Shown here: positions 15,382 through 24,787 of the stretch, piece by piece | Layout: each line of letters opens with the position of its first letter | Numbering within the stretch: the stretch's first letter is position 1 | Origin: Amycolatopsis echigonensis | GTDB taxonomy: Bacteria > Actinomycetota > Actinomycetes > Mycobacteriales > Pseudonocardiaceae | DNA length: 64,000 nt | Assembly: GCF_014174495.1 (NCBI RefSeq) | Contig: NZ_JACJHR010000038.1 | Coordinates: forward strand, 17,141 to 81,140 | Direction of reading: 5' to 3' | Notes under the pieces: generated by a model | What the model saw: only the letters and a program-made list of their open reading frames with translations | Database searches by the model: none | Told to the model about the DNA's origin: nothing | Position numbers and translations under genes: made by a program

Positions 15382-17385
15382 TCACTCGGGGAGGATCGGC
15401 ACGCGGGCGCCGTCGCGGAGGAACACCGGGATCCGGTCCGGCGGCGCGGCGGCCTCGACCGCGGTCCCGCCGGGATGGCGCCGCCCGGTGCCGGTTTCGG
15501 TCCAGTCCGCGCCCCGCGGCAGGTAGACCTCGCGCCCGGCGGCTCCCGGCTCGAGCACGGGGGCGACCAGCACGTCCGGGCCGAGGAGGAATTCCGTGTC
15601 CCGCCGCCAGCTTTCGGGGTCGTCGGGGAAGTCGACGAACAGCGGCCGCATCGGCGGCACGCCCTCCTCGTGCGCGACGCGCATCTGGGCCATCAGGTAC
15701 GGCCGGATCCGTTCGCGCAGCCGGAGCGACTGCTCGATGAACCCGAGCGCCTCCTCGCCGTAGGACCAGGCTTCGTTGGGGCCGCCGGTCATCTCCGGGC
15801 CGAACGCGGGACGGGGATCGCGGAAACCGTGCAGCCGGAACAGCGGGCAGAACACGCCGTACTGGAACCACCGGACCATCAGCTCGCGGTAGTCCGGCGA
15901 ATCCGGGTCGCCGCCGTGGAAGCCGCCGATGTCGGTGGTCCACCACGGGATCCCGGCCACCGCGAGGTTGAGCCCGGCGCGGACCTGCGCGCGCAGCCCG
16001 TCCCAGGTGGCGGGGATGTCGCCGGACCAGACCGCGGTGCCGTAGCGCTGGCTGCCCGCCCACGCGGACCGGCTGAGCAGGACGATCTCCTCGTCGCCTT
16101 CGGCGCGGATGCCGTCGTGGAAGGTCCGGGCGTTGGCCTGCGGGTACAGGCCCACCACCTCGGCGCCCGGACCGGCGTGGAAGCTGAGGTTCTGCGGATG
16201 CCCGGGCTGCAGTTCGGGTTCGTCGCCGTCCAGCCACCAGGCCCGCACGCCGAGGTCGTAGTAGTTCTGCTTGATCTTCGCCCAGACGTACTCGCGGGCG
16301 GCCGGGTTCGTCGGGTCGTAGAAGGAGACCGGCATTTCGGTGCCGAACCCCTTGTCGTTCCACGGCGCGTGGGCGGGCACGCCGGTCCGCGTGCCGACGA
16401 GGAGCCCGCGTTCGTGCAGTTCGCGGTAGTTCTCCGACAGCGGGCTGACGCTCGGCCAGACCGAGACCATCAGCTTGACCCCGAGCTCGTCCAGTTCGCG
16501 GATCATCGCGGCGGGGTCCGGCCATTCCGCCGGGTCGAACTTCCAGTCGCCGAGATGGGTCCAGTGGAAGAAGTCGGCGACGATGACCGACAGCGGCAGC
16601 CCGCGCTCGCGGTACTCCCGCGCGACCGCCAGCAGTTCGTCCTGGGTGCGGTAGCGCAGCTTCGACTGCCAGAAGCCGGACGCCCACTCCGGCAGCAGGG
16701 GAACGTGCCCGGTGGCGTCGGCGTAGCGGCTGAGGATCTCCCGCGGGTTCGCTCCGGTCGTGATCCAGTAGTCGATCTGCCGGGCTTGGTCGGCGACCCA
16801 GCGGGTGCCGTTGCCCGCCAGCTCCACCCGGCCGACCGCGGGCGAGTTCCACAGGAACCCGTAACCGCGGCTGGACAGCAGGAACGGGACGGACACCTCG
16901 GCGTTGCGCTGCACCAGATCGAGCACCAGGCCCTTCTGGTCGAGCCGGCCGTGGGTCCGCTGGCCCAGCCCGAAGATCCGCTCGTCCTCGTACGCGGCGA
17001 ACCGCTGCTCGAGCCTGCCGTACCCGTTGTCGGCGGGCATGAACAGCCGCGCGCCGGGCCACCAGAAATGCGCGCGCTGCTCGGAAAGCAGTTCCTCGCC
17101 GGTGCCGGTGCGGACGAACCGCAGCTGGGCGTCTATCCCGGTGTCGGTGCCGGCGATCGTCACCTCCGCGGTGATCGCTCCGTTGACGAGCGAGGCGGTG
17201 CGGTCTTGGCACGTCACATGCACCGGCACCGGTTTCGGGGGAATCAGCGCGCCGGGGATGTCGTCGCGGATCGCGTGCTGTGCCGCGCGGACGCGGACGC
17301 TGCTCGCTCCCCACGGTTCGATGCGCAGGACTTCGTGCCGCACTGCGACTTCGAGGGCCCGGCCGTCGTCGGCCACGGTGATCAT
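15382..17385 (-). CDS. Glycoside hydrolase family 31, probable alpha-xylosidase
   Basis: A 667-residue intracellular GH31 enzyme with no signal peptide. Residues 1-200 form the N-terminal beta domain, followed by the TIM barrel. AWWLDGDEPEL holds the likely nucleophile (Asp386 or Asp388), and SGDIPATWDGL holds the acid/base Asp. The W-x-D-x-x-EPE form is the one I associate with alpha-xylosidases active on xyloglucan fragments; alpha-glucosidases of the family usually differ there. It is the last gene of the LacI-SBP-permease-permease-GH31 unit, 25 bases after the second permease. Its likely job is trimming imported oligosaccharides. Specificity is inference. Confidence 0.87.
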   Translation of the reverse strand: MITVADDGRALEVAVRHEVLRIEPWGASSVRVRAAQHAIRDDIPGALIPPKPVPVHVTCQDRTASLVNGAITAEVTIAGTDTGIDAQLRFVRTGTGEELLSEQRAHFWWPGARLFMPADNGYGRLEQRFAAYEDERIFGLGQRTHGRLDQKGLVLDLVQRNAEVSVPFLLSSRGYGFLWNSPAVGRVELAGNGTRWVADQARQIDYWITTGANPREILSRYADATGHVPLLPEWASGFWQSKLRYRTQDELLAVAREYRERGLPLSVIVADFFHWTHLGDWKFDPAEWPDPAAMIRELDELGVKLMVSVWPSVSPLSENYRELHERGLLVGTRTGVPAHAPWNDKGFGTEMPVSFYDPTNPAAREYVWAKIKQNYYDLGVRAWWLDGDEPELQPGHPQNLSFHAGPGAEVVGLYPQANARTFHDGIRAEGDEEIVLLSRSAWAGSQRYGTAVWSGDIPATWDGLRAQVRAGLNLAVAGIPWWTTDIGGFHGGDPDSPDYRELMVRWFQYGVFCPLFRLHGFRDPRPAFGPEMTGGPNEAWSYGEEALGFIEQSLRLRERIRPYLMAQMRVAHEEGVPPMRPLFVDFPDDPESWRRDTEFLLGPDVLVAPVLEPGAAGREVYLPRGADWTETGTGRRHPGGTAVEAAAPPDRIPVFLRDGARVPILPE

Positions 17386-17410
17386 GCGGGAGGTCTCCTT
17401 GTCCGGAAGG

Positions 17411-18226
17411 TCAGTCTTTGACGGCGCCGCTGGTCAGCCCGGCGACCACGTAGCGCTGGGCGACGACGAGCAGCACCGCCGCGGGGATCGCGGCGAGCAC
17501 GGCGGTGGCCATGACCCCGTTCCAGTCGGCGGACTGGTTGCCGACGAAGCGGTAGATGCCGACCGTGATGGGCTCGAACGACTGCCCGGTGGTGAGGGTG
17601 ACGGCGAAGAGGAAATCCGCCCAGGCGAACAGGAACGAGAACAGCCCGGCGGTGACCAGCGCGTTGCGGCTGACCGGGAGGATGATCGAAAAGAACGTGC
17701 GCCAGTACCCGGCTCCGTCCACCCGGGACGCCTCGGCGAGTTCCTTCGGCACGGAGATCATGAACGCGCGCAGCAGCAGGATGGCGAACGGGATGGTCGC
17801 GGTGGAGTCGGCGAGCACCAGTCCGAGGTAGTTGTCGATCAGGCCGAGATTGCTGAACACGGTGTAGAGCGCGTTGGCCATCACGATGCCGGGGATCATC
17901 TGCACGATCAGCAGCACGAACACCAGGACCGGCCCGCCGCGCAGTTTCAGCTGCGCCAGCGCGTAGGCCGCCGGGGCGGCCACGACCAGCGACACCAGCA
18001 CCGTGCCCGCCGCGACGACGATGCTGGACGCCAGGTTCGGCCCCTGCGTGGCGAGGGCCTTCCGGTATCCGTCGAGGGTGCCGCCGACCGGGAAGAACGC
18101 CGGGTCCGGGCGCAGCAGCGCGCCGCTCGGCTGCAAGGAGGCGTTGACCATCCAGTACAGCGGGAACAGCAGGACGGCGACGATGACGACGCCGAGCACG
18201 GTGCGGAGCCAGTTGCGGGCGGTCAT
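17411..18226 (-). CDS. Sugar ABC transporter permease (MalG type)
   Basis: This inner-membrane permease belongs to a CUT1 carbohydrate importer. It has 271 residues and six predicted membrane spans, beginning WLRTVLGVVIVAVLLFPLYW. The coupling motif EASRVDGAGYWRTFFSIILP sits near residue 185 and docks onto the ATPase. The ATG at 18226 overlaps the stop of the first permease (ATGA). The frame is open upstream, but that part is not permease sequence. No ATP-binding subunit is encoded nearby; such importers in actinobacteria usually borrow a shared MsiK-like ATPase encoded elsewhere. Confidence 0.92.
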   Translation of the reverse strand: MTARNWLRTVLGVVIVAVLLFPLYWMVNASLQPSGALLRPDPAFFPVGGTLDGYRKALATQGPNLASSIVVAAGTVLVSLVVAAPAAYALAQLKLRGGPVLVFVLLIVQMIPGIVMANALYTVFSNLGLIDNYLGLVLADSTATIPFAILLLRAFMISVPKELAEASRVDGAGYWRTFFSIILPVSRNALVTAGLFSFLFAWADFLFAVTLTTGQSFEPITVGIYRFVGNQSADWNGVMATAVLAAIPAAVLLVVAQRYVVAGLTSGAVKD

Positions 18227-19158
18227 GCGGCCGTCTCCGAGAGCGTCGCCTTCGCCGAGCGAAGGTAGAGGAAGCCGAACAGCGTGGCGACGACGATCAG
18301 GATGTTGCCCACCGCGGCGCCCTGGCCGAACGCGAAGTCGTGGAAGGACAGCCGGTAGGACCAGGTGGTGAGCGTCTGTGTCGCGTTGGCCGGGCCGCCG
18401 CCGGTGATCACCATGATCACGTCGAACACCTTGATCGTGTAGACCAGCCCCAGCATCAGCACGATGCCGGTGACCGGCCGCAGCAGCGGCCACGTGACGT
18501 GCCGGAACCGCTGCCAGGGCCCGGCTCCGTCGAGTTCGGCGGCCTCGTACAGCGAAGCCGGGACGGCCCGCAGCCCGCCGTGCAGGATGACGAGGTTGAA
18601 CGGGATGCCGATCCAGATGTTGGCGAGGATCACCGCGGGCAGCGCCCAGCCGGTCCCGGTCAGCCACGGCACCGGGTCGAACCCGAGCGCGCGCAGGCCG
18701 GCGTTGAGCACGCCGTGGTCGGTGTCGAACATCCACCCCCACACCGCGCCGCTGACCACCAGCGGCAGCAGCCAGGGCAGCAGGAGCAGCGAACGCAGCA
18801 GCGCGCTGCCGAGGAAGCGGCCGTTGAAGAACACCGCCAGCGCCAGGCCGATGGTGAACTGGAAGACCAGCGAGCCGACCGTGAACAGCACGGTGTTCAG
18901 CGCCGTGGCCGGGAACAGGGGATTGCTCAGCACCGCGGCGTAATTGTCGAGGCCGACGAACGGCGCCTGTCCGGTGTAGAACGACTTGACCGTGTAGTCC
19001 TGGGTGCTCATCACGACATTGGCGACCAAGGGGTAGCCGAAGAACAGCCCCACGTAGGCCAGTGCCGGGAGCAGGAAGCCGAGCGCTGCCCAGTTGCCGC
19101 GGCGCGGGCGGCGGACCGGGCGCGCCGCGGCGGCCGGACGGGCGGCGGCGAGGGTCAC
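18223..19158 (-). CDS. Sugar ABC transporter permease (MalF type)
   Basis: This is the first permease of the same CUT1 importer, with 311 residues. After a basic Arg/Ala-rich N-terminus come WAALGFLLPALAYVGLFFGY and five further spans. The docking motif EAAELDGAGPWQRFRHVTWP is in the expected place, followed by VFDVIMVITGGGP, which is typical of MalF/LacF-type proteins. The GTG at 19158 overlaps the stop of the binding-protein gene by 4 bases (GTGA). It overlaps the next permease by 4 bases as well. These overlaps indicate a tightly coupled operon. Confidence 0.92.
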   Translation of the reverse strand: MTLAAARPAAAARPVRRPRRGNWAALGFLLPALAYVGLFFGYPLVANVVMSTQDYTVKSFYTGQAPFVGLDNYAAVLSNPLFPATALNTVLFTVGSLVFQFTIGLALAVFFNGRFLGSALLRSLLLLPWLLPLVVSGAVWGWMFDTDHGVLNAGLRALGFDPVPWLTGTGWALPAVILANIWIGIPFNLVILHGGLRAVPASLYEAAELDGAGPWQRFRHVTWPLLRPVTGIVLMLGLVYTIKVFDVIMVITGGGPANATQTLTTWSYRLSFHDFAFGQGAAVGNILIVVATLFGFLYLRSAKATLSETAA

Positions 19159-20384
19159 GACCCGCTCGCTTGCTGCGCGGTCTTGAGCGCCTGCTCGGGC
19201 GGCTGCTTGCCGGTCAGCGCGGCCTGCAGGGCGTCGGCCAGCGCCTGGGAGACCTTCGGGTACTTCTCGCCGAGTTCGGCGGTGCGGGACCGCGCGGTGT
19301 CGACCTCGTTGACGAAGGCCTGCATCTCCGGCTGGCTCGCGGCGAACTTCTCGGCGACCGCGGTCTTCGACGGGACGTAGGCGTGGGCCTTGCTCCACTG
19401 CACCATGACCGGTTCGGACAGGACGCAGGACAGCACCTTGCCCGCGGCCTGCTGGCCCGCGCCGCCGGTGGCCGGGATCGCGCCGACCTCGCCGCCGAGC
19501 GCGACCACCGGCTTGCCGCCCGCGTGCGGCACCGGGATCGTCACCACGCCGTAGTGCAGCGACTTCTGCTCGTCGAGGCGGGCGAGGTTCCACGAGCCGT
19601 TGATCATCATCGCCGCGTTGCCCGCGACGAACTGGTCGGCCACGTCGTTCTGGTTCCAGCTGACCACGGACTTCGACGCCGAACCGGAGTTCACCAGGTC
19701 CGTCAGGTACTGGAGGGCCTGAACGGCTTCCGGAGAGTCCACTCGGGACAGATCGGCGCCGTTGCTCCAGAAGAACGGAAGATACTGCCAGGCGCCTTCC
19801 TCGGACGGGATCGCGGAGAAGGCGAGGCCGTACTTGCCGGCCTTGGTGAGCTTCGCGGCGGCGGCCTTGAGGTCGTCCCAGGTTTTCGGCGGTTCCACTC
19901 CGGCCGCGGCGAGCTGGTCCTTGTTGTACACCAGCGCGAGGCCGTTCACGCCGGGCGCGAGGCCGTAGACCTTGTCCTGGTAGGTGCCGGCCTTGACGAT
20001 GCTGGGGTAGTAGCCGTCGGTGCTGATGCCGTAGTCGGTCAGCGGCGTCAGCGCGCCCGTCGCGGCGATCTGCTGCAGCGTGGGGTTGTCGGTGAACAGC
20101 AGGTTCGGCAGGGACTTGGAACTGGCTCCCTGCAGGATCTTCGGCAGCATCTGGTCGGTCGGCACCTTCTGCCGCTGCACCTTGACCCCGGTCTGCGCGG
20201 AGCAGGTGTCGAGGATCTTCTGCCACGCGGCCGAACCCTGTTCGTCGGCGTAGTAGTCGAGTTCGGTGATCGACGCCGCTGCCGCTCCGGAGGAGTCCGA
20301 CGCGGACGGCGCGGGGGCGGGACTGCAGGCGGCCAGGAGCGCGAGGCCGGCGCCCAGGACGAGGACACGGCGGACTGGGGACAT
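19155..20384 (-). CDS. Sugar ABC transporter substrate-binding lipoprotein
   Basis: An extracytoplasmic solute-binding protein (family 1) of 409 residues. The signal peptide VLVLGAGLALLAACS has a lipobox with Cys near residue 20. Family features include YGLAPGVNGLALVYNKD, the AAMMINGSWNLA segment and a C-terminal helical tail. Trp residues near the predicted cleft fit binding of an oligosaccharide. A GAGGAG site lies upstream of the ATG. It follows the LacI gene by 27 bases and overlaps the first permease. The ligand is unknown, but the adjoining GH31, GH3 and GH12 genes point to a plant glucan fragment. Confidence 0.92.
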   Translation of the reverse strand: MSPVRRVLVLGAGLALLAACSPAPAPSASDSSGAAAASITELDYYADEQGSAAWQKILDTCSAQTGVKVQRQKVPTDQMLPKILQGASSKSLPNLLFTDNPTLQQIAATGALTPLTDYGISTDGYYPSIVKAGTYQDKVYGLAPGVNGLALVYNKDQLAAAGVEPPKTWDDLKAAAAKLTKAGKYGLAFSAIPSEEGAWQYLPFFWSNGADLSRVDSPEAVQALQYLTDLVNSGSASKSVVSWNQNDVADQFVAGNAAMMINGSWNLARLDEQKSLHYGVVTIPVPHAGGKPVVALGGEVGAIPATGGAGQQAAGKVLSCVLSEPVMVQWSKAHAYVPSKTAVAEKFAASQPEMQAFVNEVDTARSRTAELGEKYPKVSQALADALQAALTGKQPPEQALKTAQQASGS

Positions 20385-20411
20385 GGAAGTACTCCTCGGG
20401 CGGAAGGGGAT

Positions 20412-21419
20412 TCAGGAGCGCGGGGCGGCGGTGCTCTCGCGGCGGGTCAGCCGGGGCGAGAGCAGCCGGACTTCGGGTGCGGTGTGCCCGCCCAGCTGGC
20501 GGACCACCATTTCAACGGCGAGCGTGCCGACCGGTTCGGCCGGTATCGCCACCGTGGTGAGCCGGACCGCGTGGTGCTCGGCCATCGTGTCCGGGCAGAC
20601 CGCGACGACGGAGACGTCCTCCGGGACGCGCAGGCCCCGGTGGCGCAGCTCCGACAACAGGCCGGGCAGCACGGCCTCGTTGTGCACCACCAGCCCGGTC
20701 GGCGCCGGCCCCTCGTCGAACAGGGCGTCGAGACAGGTGCGCATGGCCTCGTAGGAATGCGCGCACGGGCGCGTGCTGACCGCGAGCCCGTGCTCCCGCG
20801 CCGTCTCGGTGAAACCGCGCAGGAACCGGGGCGCATAACTGGTTCCGCGTTCGTAGACCGCGGGGGAGGGCCCGACGAGCGCGATCCGGCGGTGGCCGAG
20901 TTCGGCCAGATGCCGCGCCGACAGCGAACCCGCCGCCGCGAAGTCCAGGTCGACGCAGGTGAGGCCGTCCGGATGGTCCGGGACGCCGATGAGCACCACC
21001 GGCCGGTCCAGCGCCAGCAGCATCGGCACCCGCGGGTCGGCGGCTTCGACGTCCATCACCAGGAGCGCGTCGGCCAGCGCCGAGGAGGCGACGCGCTGCA
21101 GTGCTGCCGGTCCTTCGTCCTTGGTGAGCAGCAGCAGGTCGTAGTCGTGCGCGCGGGCCGCGGTGGCCGCGGAAGCGATGAACTCCATGACGACCGAGAC
21201 ATTGAGGTCGGTGCGCAGCGGGACGACCACGGCGAGCACGTTCGTCTTGCTGCTGGCCAGCGCTCTCGCCCCGGCATGCGGGTGGTAGCCGAGTTTGCGG
21301 ATGTTCTCCTCGACGAGCCGGCGCGTCTTCGGGGAGATCGCCCGCTTGCCGCTGATCACGTAGGACACCGTGCTGGGCGCCACGCCCGCCGCTTCGGCGA
21401 CGTCGTTGATCGTGACCAT
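20412..21419 (-). CDS. LacI family transcriptional regulator
   Basis: The 335-residue protein begins MVTINDVAEAAGVAPSTVSY, the canonical LacI DNA-binding domain, followed by the hinge-helix region ending RALASSKTNVLAVVVP. The rest is a periplasmic-binding-type effector domain. The ATG at 21419 has AAGGAGG 8 bases upstream; the longer open frame upstream is not LacI sequence. It is the first gene of the transporter operon, 27 bases before the binding protein, and divergent from the GH3 gene. It most likely represses both directions in the absence of an oligosaccharide. A CG-centred palindrome at 21707-21720 is the best operator candidate. Confidence 0.93.
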   Translation of the reverse strand: MVTINDVAEAAGVAPSTVSYVISGKRAISPKTRRLVEENIRKLGYHPHAGARALASSKTNVLAVVVPLRTDLNVSVVMEFIASAATAARAHDYDLLLLTKDEGPAALQRVASSALADALLVMDVEAADPRVPMLLALDRPVVLIGVPDHPDGLTCVDLDFAAAGSLSARHLAELGHRRIALVGPSPAVYERGTSYAPRFLRGFTETAREHGLAVSTRPCAHSYEAMRTCLDALFDEGPAPTGLVVHNEAVLPGLLSELRHRGLRVPEDVSVVAVCPDTMAEHHAVRLTTVAIPAEPVGTLAVEMVVRQLGGHTAPEVRLLSPRLTRRESTAAPRS

Positions 21420-21706
21420 GCACGGCCTCCTTGCCGGGGATCTCGGTTCGCTGTCGAAGCGCATCGACGGGACACAACGTAAGCCAGCGACCCGCCGAAG
21501 ACAAGCGTCGTCGCGCAATTCGACAGAATCGACGCGCGGGCCGCCTGTCGAAATTGTCGAATGCGCCAGGCCTGGGCATTTCCCCAGGTGGAGAGCCGCT
21601 GGGCCGACTGCGGGAATCTCCGGCGGCGCACCTTGACCGCCGCGCGAACGGACTGCGATAGTCCTCGGCAATTCCCGATTCGCCGCGCTCCTTTTCCCGG
21701 AATTCA

Positions 21707-21720
21707 TCGAATCGATTCGA
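21707..21720. promoter_or_regulatory. Candidate LacI-type operator
   Basis: The perfect 14-bp palindrome tcgaatcgattcga has the central CG step typical of LacI-family operators. It lies 22 bases upstream of the GH3 start in the 323-base divergent gap. Several further tgtcga/tcgaca half-like motifs lie at 21519-21560. No other gene or strong signal is seen in this gap. Confidence 0.5.
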
Positions 21721-21742
21721 CGCCTGACCCGGAGGTCGGTTG

Positions 21743-24727
21743 ATGCGTCCCCCACTTTCCCGGCTCCTTCGCCGCGGCGCGCTGGTCGCGCTGGCCGTCA
21801 CGCTCAGCGCGGGCGCCGCTCCCGCGCTCGCCGCGCCGCCCCCGCCGTTCCGAGATCCGGCGCGGCCGCTTGCGGCCCGGATCGACGACCTGCTGTCCCG
21901 GCTGACCCTGGACGAAAAGGTGTCGCTGCTGCACCAGTACCAGCCCGCGATCCCGCGGCTGGGCATCGGCATGTTCAAAACCGGGACCGAGGCCCTGCAC
22001 GGCGTGGCGTGGTCCACCGACTACGCGGACAACGGCGCGGTCGTGACGGCGAACGGCACCGTCTTCCCGCAGGCGCTGGGGCTTGCGAGCACCTGGGACC
22101 CGGCGCTGATCAAGCAGGTCGGCGGCGCGGTCGGACAGGAGGCGCGCGGGTTCAACGCGGAGAATCCCTCGCTGTGGGGCCTGAATCTGTGGGCGCCGGT
22201 GGTGAACCTGCTGCGCGATCCGCGCTGGGGCCGCAACGAGGAGGGCTACTCCGAGGACCCGTACCTGACCGGGCAGATCTCGACCGCCTACGGCAAGGGC
22301 ATCCAGGGCGACGACCCGCGCTATCTGCAAGCCGCGCCGACCCTGAAGCACTACCTCGCCTACAACAACGAGACGGACCGGACCACCAGCGATTCGATGG
22401 TCCCGCCGAAGATCCTGCACGACTACGACGAGCAGGCGTTCAAGCCCGCGCTGACCGCGGGCGCGGCCAACGGCGTGATGCCGTCGTACAACCTGGTGAA
22501 CGGCAGGCCCAACACGGTCAGTCCCGACTTGAACACCGTGCTGCGGAAGTGGGCGCCGCACGACCTCGCCGTGGTCAGCGACGCGGGCGCACCGTCCAAT
22601 TTGGTCGATTCGGAGAAGTACTATCCGACCAAAGCCGAGGCGGACGCCGCGGCGATCAAGGCCGGGCTCGACAGCTTCACCGACAACGACACCAACGGGT
22701 CGATCACCGCCGCGGCCGTCAAAGAGGCGCTGAGCAAAGGCTTCCTGACGCTCGCGGACGTCGAAAACGCCGACCGGCACCTGCTTTCGCTGCGCTTCCG
22801 GCTCGGCGAATTCGACCCGCCGGGGAGCAACCCGTACGCCAGGATCACGCCCGCGGTGATCAACTCGCCGCGGCACCAGGCGCTCGCCCGGAAAGCCGCC
22901 GACGAGCAGATGGTGCTGCTGCGCAACAACAACGGCGCGCTGCCGCTGAACGCCGCGAGCACCAAGAAGATCGCGGTGGTCGGCCCGCTGTCGGACACGC
23001 TCTACACGGATTGGTACAGCGGTTCGCTGCCGTATCGGGTAACCCCGCTGCAGGGGATCAAGGAGCGGCTGGGCACCCAGGGGACAGTCGCGTCGGCGGA
23101 AGGCGTCGACCGGATCGCGCTCAAGAACCTCGGCACCGGCAAATATCTCACGGCGTCCGCCGACCCGGCCGGGGGCAAACTCGCCGAAGCGGCCACGACC
23201 GCCGGTCCGGCGCAGTCGTTCGACGTCTTCGACTGGGGCGCCGGCAAGAACACCCTTCGCACGGTGGCCAACGGGAAGTACCTGAGCTACTCCGGCGGCG
23301 CCTTGGTCAACAACGCCCAGCAGCCCAACGGCTGGTACGTGCAGCAGCAGCTCAGGCTGGACGCCCAGGCCGACGGGAGCTACGTGCTCGAATACGCCGG
23401 CAACGAAGTGACCGAATCCTGGTTCGGCAAGAACAAGTACGCGGTGGTCGGCGCGGACGGCACGCTCACGTTCAGCGCGGCGGATCCGGCGCGGGCGACC
23501 AAATTCGGCCGCGAGGTGCTCACCAGCGGGGTCGGCAGCGCGGTCGTCGCGGCACAAGGCGCCGACACGGCGGTGGTCGTCGTCGGCAGCATGCCGTTCA
23601 TCAACGGCCGCGAGGCGAACGACCGCACCAGCACCGAGCTCGCTCCGGCGCAACAGGCGCTGGTCGACGCGGTCCGCAAGGCGAATCCGCACACCGTGGT
23701 CGTGCTGGAGAACAGCTACCCGACGACCGGCTGGGACACCAGCGGAGTCCCGGGCCTGCTCTGGACCACGCACGCCGGGCAGGAGACCGGGCACGCCGTC
23801 GCCGACGTGCTGTTCGGCGACGTCAACCCGAGCGGACGGCTGACCCAGACCTGGTACGCCTCGGACGCCGGCCTGCCGAACATGCTCGACTACGACATCT
23901 CGAAAACCGGCATGACGTACCAGTACTACCGCGGCGCCCCGCTGTTCCCGTTCGGCTACGGCCTGAGCTACACCGATTTCCGCTACAGCCGGCTCCGGAT
24001 CGACCGGCCCGCGGTCGGCGCCGACGGGACTATCGCGGTCGACGTCGACGTGACCAACACCGGCGGCCGGGCGGGCGCCGACGTGGTCCAGCTGTACTCC
24101 AGCGCCCGGGATTCGCGGGTCCAGCAGCCGTTGAAGCAGCTACGCGCGTTCAGCCGGGTGTCGCTCGAACCGGGGCAGACGAAGACCGTGCGGTTGTCGG
24201 TGAAGGCTTCCGACCTGGCTTTCTGGGACGTCACCCGGGGCAAGCCGGTGGTGGAGACCGGCGTCTACGACTTCTCGGTCGGCCGCTCGGCCGCGGATCT
24301 CGCGCAGACCCGGCCGGTGTTCGTCACCGGGGAGCGGATCCCCGCCCGCGACCTCGGCCGGGACACCCCGGCGGAGAACTTCGACGACTACCAGGGCATC
24401 ACCCTGACCGACACCGCCAAAGCCAGCGGGACGTCCGTCGCGGGCGCGGCCGGCGGCTGGGTCGCGTTCAAGGACGCCGACCTCGGCCGGGGCGCGGCGA
24501 ACTTCACCGCCTCAGTGTCCAAAGCGGACAGTGCGCCGGCGCGGATCACCGTGCGGATCGACGATCCCGTCCGCGGCCGCGTGCTGGGCGCCGTGACCGT
24601 CGGCGGCACCGGCGGCAAATACACCTTCCAGACGGTCAGCGCCGCGCTGGCCCGGGCGACCGGGCTGCACGACGTCTACCTCGAGTTCGACGGGCCGGTG
24701 ACCGTGTCGAGTTTCCGGCTCGGCTGA
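21743..24727 (+). CDS. Secreted glycoside hydrolase family 3 with fascin-like insert and C-terminal CBM
   Basis: A large exported GH3 protein of 994 residues, probably a beta-glucosidase or beta-xylosidase. After a signal peptide ending in AGAAPALAAPP, the catalytic barrel runs to about residue 390. It includes LNLWAPVVNLLRDPRWGRNEEGYSEDP, written here in parts as LNLWAPVVNLL and RDPRWGRNEEGYSEDP. The nucleophile Asp is in VVSDAGA. Residues of about 454-592 form a beta-trefoil, fascin-like insertion (LKNLGTGKYLTA, VANGKYLSY) inside the C-terminal alpha/beta domain. A fibronectin-III-like part follows, then a CBM6-like module from about 882. I chose ATG 21743 (GGAGG 7 bases upstream) over TTG 21740. 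Confidence 0.9.
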   Translation: MRPPLSRLLRRGALVALAVTLSAGAAPALAAPPPPFRDPARPLAARIDDLLSRLTLDEKVSLLHQYQPAIPRLGIGMFKTGTEALHGVAWSTDYADNGAVVTANGTVFPQALGLASTWDPALIKQVGGAVGQEARGFNAENPSLWGLNLWAPVVNLLRDPRWGRNEEGYSEDPYLTGQISTAYGKGIQGDDPRYLQAAPTLKHYLAYNNETDRTTSDSMVPPKILHDYDEQAFKPALTAGAANGVMPSYNLVNGRPNTVSPDLNTVLRKWAPHDLAVVSDAGAPSNLVDSEKYYPTKAEADAAAIKAGLDSFTDNDTNGSITAAAVKEALSKGFLTLADVENADRHLLSLRFRLGEFDPPGSNPYARITPAVINSPRHQALARKAADEQMVLLRNNNGALPLNAASTKKIAVVGPLSDTLYTDWYSGSLPYRVTPLQGIKERLGTQGTVASAEGVDRIALKNLGTGKYLTASADPAGGKLAEAATTAGPAQSFDVFDWGAGKNTLRTVANGKYLSYSGGALVNNAQQPNGWYVQQQLRLDAQADGSYVLEYAGNEVTESWFGKNKYAVVGADGTLTFSAADPARATKFGREVLTSGVGSAVVAAQGADTAVVVVGSMPFINGREANDRTSTELAPAQQALVDAVRKANPHTVVVLENSYPTTGWDTSGVPGLLWTTHAGQETGHAVADVLFGDVNPSGRLTQTWYASDAGLPNMLDYDISKTGMTYQYYRGAPLFPFGYGLSYTDFRYSRLRIDRPAVGADGTIAVDVDVTNTGGRAGADVVQLYSSARDSRVQQPLKQLRAFSRVSLEPGQTKTVRLSVKASDLAFWDVTRGKPVVETGVYDFSVGRSAADLAQTRPVFVTGERIPARDLGRDTPAENFDDYQGITLTDTAKASGTSVAGAAGGWVAFKDADLGRGAANFTASVSKADSAPARITVRIDDPVRGRVLGAVTVGGTGGKYTFQTVSAALARATGLHDVYLEFDGPVTVSSFRLG

Positions 24728-24787
24728 TCCGCGGTCCCTCGCAGGAGAACCGATCCGGGCGGACGCCGTCCGGGAAAGGAAGGAATC

